5,931 nt of DNA from NCBI GenBank assembly GCA_019246575.1, contig JAFAQG010000386.1, forward strand, positions 1-5,931. The letters run 5' to 3'. Within the stretch, counting starts at the first letter, position 1, and each line of letters begins with the position of its first letter. The notes under the pieces are model-generated. The model searched no databases. It was not told where the DNA came from and saw nothing but the letters and a program-made list of their open reading frames with translations. The DNA comes from Acidobacteriaceae bacterium. GTDB taxonomy: Bacteria > Acidobacteriota > Terriglobia > Bryobacterales > Bryobacteraceae. Shown piece by piece: positions 1 to 5,451 of the stretch. The position numbers and the translations under genes are program-made.

Positions 1-1303
1 AAATCGTGACACTCTGCACTCTCGCCGAGTTGAAGATGGTCTCGTAGCTCGGTACGTTGCCGCCAATCGAAATTTGCGTGGCGTAATTCTGGTTGTAGCG
101 GCCGGTCAGCAGGTGTTTCTCGCTGAGGTTGTAATCGACCCGTATCAGTCCCTGGTCATTGTTCTGTGGCTGCGCATACGGCTCGATGAGACTGCCCCCA
201 GGCCCGTTCGGTAAAGGCATGAGGCCGGGTTTGCTGAGAATGGCTTTTGCGACTGGATCGAAGCGGTCCGTCGGAATCTGGTTCCCCGGGAATGGCCTGC
301 CGGTCTGCGGATCGGTAATTGTCTTCTGTCCGCTGAAATTTCCGGCACGCTCTTCCGCCGTAAGCGGGAATCCTCCCGATGCGAGCGCGCCTTGCCGGAT
401 TCGGAGGCCTTCATAAGAGCCGAACACGAACAGCTTGTCTTTTTTGATTGGTCCTCCAGCGGCCGCACCGAACTGATTTTGCGAATTCTGCTGATTGGTA
501 GCGGCAAAGAAGTTCCGTGCGTTGAAAGCGCTGTTGCGCACAAATTCCCACAGCGTCCCGTGTACCTGGTTTGTGCCGGATTTCGTGACCACGTTGAACA
601 CGCCGCCGGCATTGTGCCCATACTCGGCGCTGAAGTTGCTTGTCAGCACCTTCACTTCCTGCACGGCATCGGGCGGTGGATAATTCAGACCGGTGTTGCG
701 AAACACAGCCGTATAATCCTGGCCGTCGAACAAAAACAGATTCATGTTTCCTTTGGTGCCCGACATCGAGACGGTAGGCCCGCTGCGATCGCCTGTGAAC
801 GTCTGCGGTGCGCTGACGTCCGAAACGCCGGGCAGCAGGGTGGCGAGCGAAATCACGTTGCGGCCATTTGTCGGAAGATCGACAATGCGGCGCTCGTCAA
901 TTAGCGTGCCCATCGTCGCTGACCGGTTCTCAACCAACGGCGCTTCGGCTGTGACCGTGACCGCCTCATTGACATTTCCTACGTTTAAGCTCGCATCCAC
1001 GCGGACGTTCTGATTGGCATCCAGAGTCACGCCCTGATGCTGAAACTGCTGGAAGCCCGGAGCAGTCACTCTTACGTCGTAAGTTCCGATCGGCAGAGCG
1101 GCGAATGCGTATTCGCCCGTCGCCGTCGTTGTGCCTTCGCGTGTTGTGCCGCGTGCGGTGAGAACGGCAGTAACCCGCGCGCCGGCGATTGCTGCGCCGC
1201 TCGGATCCGTAACCGTGCCATAGATTGTTCCAATGCCCTGTCCGCAACAAGTCCCAGTTAGCGCAATGGCTGCAATCACACCAATAATTCGACTACTTTT
1301 CAT
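1..1303 (-). CDS. TonB-dependent outer-membrane receptor, Oar-like, with N-terminal carboxypeptidase-regulatory-like domain (C-terminus beyond left edge)
   Basis: The frame is open from an ATG at 1303 to the left edge, giving 434 residues; such receptors usually run to about 1000 or more, so roughly 40% is here. Residues 1-22 look like a Sec signal peptide (charged MKSSR, then a hydrophobic IIGVIAAIAL core). Residues 25-107 fit a carboxypeptidase-regulatory-like Ig fold (GTVTDPSGAAIAGARV, then TGEYAFAALPIGTYDVRV). EAVTVTAEAP at 113-122 could be the TonB box. A plug domain follows, with LPTNGRNV (143-150), LFDGQDYT (191-198), EVKVLTSNFSAEYG (216-229) and GGVFNVVTKSGTN (233-245); the barrel starts after about 250 (HGTLWEFVRN, FGAAAGGPIKKDKLFVFGSYEG). 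The product would import a ligand across the outer membrane using TonB energy. It is the last visible gene of the leftward set and overlaps the transporter gene by 11 bases. The ligand is unknown; uronate or pectin fragments are inferred from neighbours only. Confidence 0.93.
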   Translation of the reverse strand, partial: MKSSRIIGVIAAIALTGTCCGQGIGTIYGTVTDPSGAAIAGARVTAVLTARGTTREGTTTATGEYAFAALPIGTYDVRVTAPGFQQFQHQGVTLDANQNVRVDASLNVGNVNEAVTVTAEAPLVENRSATMGTLIDERRIVDLPTNGRNVISLATLLPGVSDVSAPQTFTGDRSGPTVSMSGTKGNMNLFLFDGQDYTAVFRNTGLNYPPPDAVQEVKVLTSNFSAEYGHNAGGVFNVVTKSGTNQVHGTLWEFVRNSAFNARNFFAATNQQNSQNQFGAAAGGPIKKDKLFVFGSYEGLRIRQGALASGGFPLTAEERAGNFSGQKTITDPQTGRPFPGNQIPTDRFDPVAKAILSKPGLMPLPNGPGGSLIEPYAQPQNNDQGLIRVDYNLSEKHLLTGRYNQNYATQISIGGNVPSYETIFNSARVQSVTI

Positions 1304-2561
1304 CGTGAAACCCTCCTTCGGCGTAAACGAGCTCGGGAATATGTTCCTTTCGAAGACCCCAGTACAGAATCGTAACTGCCATTACAGGCATTAAACCAGC
1401 CGCTAAAAACACCGGAACGTACGAAAAATGGTCCACCGCAAATCCGGTCGCAAGCGTAAAGATCATGCCGGCGAGCGCCGCTCCGGTTCCTGTAATGCCT
1501 GAGGTCGAAGCGACGATATCGGCGGGAAGTATGTCGGCCGGTAACGCAAACATATTTGCCGCCCAGGCGCAAAACCCAAACGTAGCAGTGCTGATCATCG
1601 ACAGCGTCATCGTGGAGTTTGCCGCGAACACAGCCGGTATTCCCGCCAGCATCCCCGTTACAGCAACAGCCATCACGGCTTTCCTTGCACTTAGAATCGC
1701 AAATCCGCGCCGAACCAGGAAATCGGAAGCGGCGCCGCCCGCAAGGCTCCCAATGCCTGCGGTGAGAAATGGAATCCAGGCCAGATGCGCGATCGATGCC
1801 GTCGTGAACTTCCGTGCGTCTTTCAAGTACGCAGGCAGCCAAAACACGTAAAACCACCAAACCGGGTCTGCAAACATGCGTGCACCCACTAAGCTCCATA
1901 CATCGCGGCCCTTCAATAGATCTCGCCAGTTGATAGGACCGTGGGACCCGGGCTCGCGCGCCTGTTCAACCTGCAGCCGCAACATGCTCCGCGCCATCTT
2001 TTGCGGGGTCGGATAAATGAGCAGCCACGGAATGAGCCATAGAGAGCCCAGCGCGCCCGTCACCATAAATGCCGCTCGCCATCCGAATCGAAGTGCAATC
2101 CAGGGAACCGTGAGCGGCGCGATCAACGCACCCGCAATGGAGCCCGAATTGAAATATCCCGTGGCACCGGCGCGCTGCTCAAGAGGAAACCATTCCGCCA
2201 CTGCTTTCACCGCTCCCGGCCAATTGCCCGCCTCGCCGAGCCCCAACAGAAAGCGCGCGCATTCGAAGAACAGGGCAGAGTTTGCGAGTCCATGCAGCAT
2301 GGCTGCAAAGGACCAGAATGCGATGCTGATCGAGAAGCCTTTACGGGTCCCCAGCCGGTCCATCAGCCGGCCCAATGCAGGTTGCATGATCATGTATGCA
2401 AAGAGAAACGCGAAGATCATGCGTGAATATCCTGTGTTGCTGAATCCGAACGTCTGGCGCAGATCCGGCGCCAGCAACGAAAGGGTTTGCCGGTCGAGAT
2501 AGTTGATCAGTGTGGCTATGAAAAGAAGCGTCGCGATGTACCAGCGCAGCATCACCGGCAA
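1293..2561 (-). CDS. MFS transporter, anion:cation symporter family, hexuronate (ExuT)-like
   Basis: The 422-residue length is typical of a 12-helix MFS carrier in the inner membrane. Visible signatures are NYLDRQTLS (20-28) at the end of helix 1, the loop 2-3 motif GRLMDRLGTRKG (64-75), LLGLGEAGNWPGAVKAVAEW (105-124) in the helix 4-5 region, the central loop at about 185-220, WWFYVFWLPAYL (235-246), and the second-half loop motif GGAASDFLVRRG (275-286). The GEAGNWPG...AEWFP block is characteristic of hexuronate and related acid-sugar carriers, so proton-coupled uptake of a uronate such as galacturonate or glucuronate is the best guess; galactarate or another organic anion remains possible. 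The start is uncertain: TTG at 2561 has a weak AGGG 9 bases upstream, while GTG at 2555 and ATG at 2552 lie just inside. It sits 79 bases after the PhyH gene on the same strand and overlaps the receptor gene by 11 bases. Confidence 0.92.
   Translation of the reverse strand: MPVMLRWYIATLLFIATLINYLDRQTLSLLAPDLRQTFGFSNTGYSRMIFAFLFAYMIMQPALGRLMDRLGTRKGFSISIAFWSFAAMLHGLANSALFFECARFLLGLGEAGNWPGAVKAVAEWFPLEQRAGATGYFNSGSIAGALIAPLTVPWIALRFGWRAAFMVTGALGSLWLIPWLLIYPTPQKMARSMLRLQVEQAREPGSHGPINWRDLLKGRDVWSLVGARMFADPVWWFYVFWLPAYLKDARKFTTASIAHLAWIPFLTAGIGSLAGGAASDFLVRRGFAILSARKAVMAVAVTGMLAGIPAVFAANSTMTLSMISTATFGFCAWAANMFALPADILPADIVASTSGITGTGAALAGMIFTLATGFAVDHFSYVPVFLAAGLMPVMAVTILYWGLRKEHIPELVYAEGGFHDEK
1311..1318 (-). 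promoter_or_regulatory. Strong ribosome binding site of the TonB-dependent receptor gene
   Basis: On the minus strand this reads AAGGAGGG, a near-perfect Shine-Dalgarno, 7 bases before the ATG at 1303. It fixes the receptor start and lies inside the last codons of the upstream transporter gene, so ribosomes finishing the transporter pass directly over it. Confidence 0.85.
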
Positions 2562-2595
2562 GAGCCGTGGCCCTGGCGAACGTGCTTCACTCGTT

Positions 2596-2622
2596 GGCTG
2601 TCAATCGACGCTCGACACAGCC
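2596..2622. other. Imperfect hairpin between the PhyH and transporter genes
   Basis: GGCTGT (2596-2601) pairs with ACAGCC (2617-2622). Inside, TCGA (2605-2608) can pair with TCGA (2612-2615) around a CGC loop, leaving a small 3/1 internal loop. No T-run follows on either strand, so it does not look like an intrinsic terminator. It may be a minor mRNA structure separating expression of the two genes, or chance in GC-rich DNA. Confidence 0.3.
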
Positions 2623-2640
2623 GCCCTTGCGAAGAGATAT

Positions 2641-3465
2641 TCACCTCGCACGCGTCCCCGCATCGTGCCACATCATCGCCTCGGCCGCGCTCGCGTCAAA
2701 ACGCTGCGCCCCGACGTCTAGAATCATGCTGTCGTCTACCTTCGAGAGCGGTGTGTAACGGGGATGCGGGCCTTCTTTATAAGGATCGTTCCGGGCCGCG
2801 TTATAGCAGCAGATCATACACCATCTGGCGCTGTCCGAGCGGTTCTGATCACTGCGGTGCACCAGGTTGGCGTCGAAAAAAACTCCGTCTCCGGGCGCCA
2901 TCTCGACATACACCAACTCGAGACGCTTCGCCAGCTCCTCGACGCGTTCCATGTCGGCACCCGCCTGATCTCCCGTCCGGACATGATCTATTCTTCCTGC
3001 CAGATGGGAACCCTTCAAGACCTGGAGGCAGCCGTTCTCCTTCGTCGAGCGGTCGACCGCGATGAACACGCTCGTAAGCGCGGGGAACAAGACGCCGTGA
3101 GCGTACCAATACCCGTAGTCCTGATGCCACGCCCAAGCTCCTCCTTCTCTTGGTTCCTTCATAATCATCTTCGAGTGGTAGTGATACACCTCGCCACCGA
3201 GCAACAACTCCGCGGATTCAACAAGCGTACGGCAGCGCGCAATCATCCCATATATGCCTTCGCCTGGATGGTTCCACAGCGACAGCTTGATGATGCCGCC
3301 TTCACCGTCCGCGCGACCGTAAGAGTGGTCATTCAACGCCTTGTCGGCCTTCGCCGTGCGCCGCAACAGGTTGATCTCTTGTTCGCTAAACAGTGCCTTC
3401 ACGAGCACGTATCCATTCGATTTATACTGCTCGGCTTCCTGCGCACTCAAAGGTCCCCTTGCCAC
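2641..3465 (-). CDS. Phytanoyl-CoA dioxygenase (PhyH) family Fe(II)/2-oxoglutarate oxygenase
   Basis: The protein has 274 residues, a normal length for the PhyH family (cupin-like double-stranded beta-helix fold). The N-terminal part has the usual opening, LSAQEAEQYKSNGYVLVKAL (6-25), with LFSEQEI beginning at residue 25. The iron-binding HxD is seen in WHQDYGYW (His114, Asp116) and the distal histidine in DANLVHRSDQNRSDSARW (His203); Arg214, 11 residues on, is placed to bind the 2-oxoglutarate carboxylate. All key residues are therefore present and the enzyme is probably active. Family members hydroxylate varied small molecules with O2 and 2-oxoglutarate; the substrate cannot be read from sequence. 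No signal peptide is seen, implying the cytosol. The start is GTG at 3465, chosen because AAGGAG lies 7 bases upstream and the protein opening matches the family. It is the first leftward gene and diverges from the TIM-barrel gene. Confidence 0.92.
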   Translation of the reverse strand: MARGPLSAQEAEQYKSNGYVLVKALFSEQEINLLRRTAKADKALNDHSYGRADGEGGIIKLSLWNHPGEGIYGMIARCRTLVESAELLLGGEVYHYHSKMIMKEPREGGAWAWHQDYGYWYAHGVLFPALTSVFIAVDRSTKENGCLQVLKGSHLAGRIDHVRTGDQAGADMERVEELAKRLELVYVEMAPGDGVFFDANLVHRSDQNRSDSARWCMICCYNAARNDPYKEGPHPRYTPLSKVDDSMILDVGAQRFDASAAEAMMWHDAGTRAR

Positions 3466-3472
3466 GGTGCCT

Positions 3473-3478
3473 CTCCTT
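3473..3478 (-). promoter_or_regulatory. Ribosome binding site of the PhyH gene, supporting a GTG start
   Basis: On the minus strand this reads AAGGAG, 7 bases before the GTG at 3465. It is the main evidence for choosing this non-ATG start. Confidence 0.75.
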
Positions 3479-3541
3479 AACCATCAAGCGAGCGTCTGAT
3501 GTACCGCTTTCGACCACGCTAACCTGGACCCCTGTTCAGCC

Positions 3542-3568
3542 TTGTACGCGCGCAGTTGCTGGTATAAC
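3542..3568 (+). promoter_or_regulatory. Candidate sigma-70-type promoter with extended -10 for the rightward gene set
   Basis: TATAAC at 3563-3568 is preceded by TGG (3560-3562), forming an extended -10 element. TTGTAC at 3542-3547 could be the -35, but the 15-base spacer is shorter than the ideal 17. Transcription would begin at about 3574-3577, only a few bases before the ATG at 3579, giving an almost leaderless message. It lies in the 113-base divergent region. No equally clear promoter for the leftward set was found there. Match by eye only. Confidence 0.4.
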
Positions 3569-3578
3569 GGAAGCTCGG

Positions 3579-4430
3579 ATGATAGACCGGCGTTCTTTTC
3601 TATTGTCGTCCACCGTTCCGGCGATCGCGGCCGAATTGCGTCAGTCGCGCGGCGAACCCGCTCAAGCCCCAGGCTTCCAACTTGGATGCGTCACCTACAA
3701 TCTGCTCCAGAACATGGAGCTCGAGACCATCATTGAAACGCTCGAGAGCACCGGAATCGCAGCGCTCGAACTGCGCACCGGACAGAAACATGGTGTCGAG
3801 CCATCGCTTGGCCCGCAAGAACGAGCGCGCGTCCGCCAACGTTTCGAGCGTTCGAAGGTCCGCCTGCTGAGCTATGGCACGACGTGCGAATTCCAATCTC
3901 CCGATCCGGAGGTACGCCGCAAGCAAATCGAAACCGGCAAAGCATTTGTCGATCTGGCGCACGATACCGGCGCACTCGGCGTTAAGGTCCGGCCCAACGG
4001 TTTGCCCGCAGGTGTACCCTACGAGACCACCATTAAGAACATCGCAGGCAGTATCCGCGAACTCGCCGAATACGGCGAACCCAAGCACATCGAAATCTGG
4101 ATGGAAGTGCACGGCAGGAATACGCAGGAGCCAAAAACCGCCGCCGACATTCTCTTTGCAGTCAATCACCGCAATGCCGGCGCGTGCTGGAATTCCAACC
4201 CCACAGACGTGAAAGACGGCTCCGTACAGGAAAGCTTCCGTTTGCTCGGGCCATATGTGCGCAACGCGCATATCAACGAGCTGTATAGCTCCTATCCCTG
4301 GCGAGAGTTTTTTCATCTGCTGCGCGCTTCGGGCTACACTCGATACACGCTGGCGGAAGTGCCGGAGAGCAAAGAGCCTGAGCGTTTCCTGCGCTACTAC
4401 AAGGCGCTGTGGCAACAGTTAGTTGCATAA
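3579..4430 (+). CDS. Tat-exported sugar phosphate isomerase/epimerase-like TIM-barrel protein
   Basis: From ATG at 3579 the protein has 283 residues, usual for the xylose-isomerase-like TIM-barrel (AP endonuclease 2) family. The start is chosen because it opens with a twin-arginine signal, DRRSFLLSS (3-11), followed by a short hydrophobic run to VPAIAA (13-18); the frame stays open upstream to 3393 but that stretch is not signal-like. Barrel landmarks are FQLGCVTYNL (33-42), AALELRTG (61-68), GVKVRPNG (134-141), IEIWMEVHG (171-179), GACWNSNPTD (201-210), VRNAHINEL (227-235) and YTLAEVPES (256-264). Glu176, His231 and Glu260 are likely metal ligands by position. The protein would act in the periplasm, probably isomerising or epimerising a sugar or keto-sugar, but members are diverse and the substrate is unknown. 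It heads the rightward set; the next gene starts 19 bases after its stop. Only a weak GGAAG lies upstream (3569-3573). Confidence 0.88.
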   Translation: MIDRRSFLLSSTVPAIAAELRQSRGEPAQAPGFQLGCVTYNLLQNMELETIIETLESTGIAALELRTGQKHGVEPSLGPQERARVRQRFERSKVRLLSYGTTCEFQSPDPEVRRKQIETGKAFVDLAHDTGALGVKVRPNGLPAGVPYETTIKNIAGSIRELAEYGEPKHIEIWMEVHGRNTQEPKTAADILFAVNHRNAGACWNSNPTDVKDGSVQESFRLLGPYVRNAHINELYSSYPWREFFHLLRASGYTRYTLAEVPESKEPERFLRYYKALWQQLVA

Positions 4431-4449
4431 GCGCCTCGAACACACGGCG

Positions 4450-5451
4450 ATGAACCCGATTCTCACCACGACCGTCGGCTCCTACCCGATTCCCGACTGG
4501 CTGCGGTCCATGCCCAGCGAGCAAGGCCGGCTGGATGCGACGCGCGTCGTCTTCGCCATACAGCGCGAGGCCGGCATCGACCTGCCTACTGACGGTGAGC
4601 TGTACCGCTTCGATGTCAATCATCCCGAGACCAACGGCATGATCGATTACTTCCTGCGCCCCATGTCCGGCATCCGCACTGGAATCGGCCGCAGTGATCA
4701 GAATGCTTTCGCGCGCATGCACTCCATGCAGTTCCGCCGTAAGCCCGCCGGTGTGGTCGAGGACCGAATCGGGGAAGGATCGCTGAATCTACTGGCCGAT
4801 TGCCAGGTGGCGGCATCGGCTTCCGGCGGACCGTTCAAGTTCACAGTTACGAGCCCGTATATGCTGGCCCGCACGCTGCTCGACCGGCAGTACAAAAACC
4901 TCGAAGAGTTATCGCTGGCCATCGCCGGTGTACTTGCAGCGCAGGTTTCGGATCTCCCATGCGATTGCCTGCAGATTGATGAGGCCAACATCCCTGGTAA
5001 TCCCGACGATGGTCCGATTGCGGCGAGTGCGATCAACACCGTCCTGCGCGCATTCCCTCGCCGCCGCGCGGTTCACTTGTGCTTCGGCAACTACGGTGGC
5101 CAGACGATCCAAAAAGGCGAGTGGCGCGCCATTGTTGGTTTTCTAAATGCACTCGAGGCCGACCATCTGGTCTTAGAGATGGCTCATCGCCCTCCGCAGG
5201 AACTGGACGGATTGCGCGATGTCGACGCGCGCCTCAATTTAGGTCTCGGGGTGGTTGATGTGAAGGTTAACCAGATCGAAACCGCAGAGGAGATCGCCCG
5301 CCGTATCGAACGCGCTACATCAACCCTGGGCGGTGAGCGCATCCGCTGGGTTCATCCCGATTGTGGCTTTTGGATGCTGCACCGCTCCGTGGCGGACCGG
5401 AAAATCGAGGCGCTCGTAAAGGGTCGGGACCTGTATCTGGGGCGCGCGTGA
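4450..5451 (+). CDS. MetE C-terminal-domain-only, cobalamin-independent methionine-synthase-like zinc methyltransferase
   Basis: From ATG at 4450 the protein has 333 residues, matching only the C-terminal catalytic barrel of MetE (full MetE is about 750). It opens with TTTVGSYP (6-13), the usual start of this domain. The four zinc ligands known for MetE are recognisable: His209 and Cys211 in HLCFGNYGG, Glu243 in VLEMAHR, and Cys305 in WVHPDCGFWML. QIDEAN (175-180) matches the QxDEP strand. Stand-alone proteins of this type transfer methyl groups to or from a zinc-bound thiol, and some make methionine with donors other than folyl-polyglutamate; the donor here is unknown. The position of the catalytic histidine in the MetE DIH motif appears to be Lys272 (VVDVKVNQIE). 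No signal peptide is seen, so it is cytosolic. An in-frame TTG at 4423 would overlap the previous gene and is less likely. It overlaps the next gene by 4 bases. Confidence 0.9.
   Translation: MNPILTTTVGSYPIPDWLRSMPSEQGRLDATRVVFAIQREAGIDLPTDGELYRFDVNHPETNGMIDYFLRPMSGIRTGIGRSDQNAFARMHSMQFRRKPAGVVEDRIGEGSLNLLADCQVAASASGGPFKFTVTSPYMLARTLLDRQYKNLEELSLAIAGVLAAQVSDLPCDCLQIDEANIPGNPDDGPIAASAINTVLRAFPRRRAVHLCFGNYGGQTIQKGEWRAIVGFLNALEADHLVLEMAHRPPQELDGLRDVDARLNLGLGVVDVKVNQIETAEEIARRIERATSTLGGERIRWVHPDCGFWMLHRSVADRKIEALVKGRDLYLGRA

Noticed and set aside
52..63. Lipoprotein signal on the TonB receptor was considered because of cysteines at residues 19-20 (bases near 1244-1249)
   Set aside because: The residues before the cysteines (LTGTCC) do not fit a lipobox; an ordinary Sec signal peptide is more likely. 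Nothing notable was found at the coordinates of this entry itself.
392..904. Open plus-strand frame of 170 codons
   Set aside because: It is antisense to the TonB-dependent receptor, whose plug and barrel motifs continue without interruption over this stretch.
2596..2622. Intrinsic terminator after the PhyH gene
   Set aside because: The hairpin lacks a following T-run on either strand, and the same-strand transporter begins 79 bases after the PhyH stop, so read-through is more likely.
2764..3480. Open plus-strand frame of 238 codons opposite the PhyH gene
   Set aside because: It lies antisense to a gene with complete family motifs and a good ribosome site; its translation shows no recognisable domain. 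It is a high-GC shadow frame.
3393..3578. N-terminal extension of the TIM-barrel protein using an earlier in-frame ATG at 3393
   Set aside because: It would overlap the start of the PhyH gene and bury the twin-arginine signal 62 residues inside the protein.
3600..4415. Open minus-strand frame of 271 codons opposite the TIM-barrel gene
   Set aside because: The plus strand encodes a recognisable Tat-signal TIM barrel across the same bases; the antisense translation has no recognisable family features.
4423..4449. TTG start nine codons upstream for the MetE-like gene
   Set aside because: It would overlap the previous stop, and the family normally begins just before the TTTVGSYP motif, fitting ATG at 4450.
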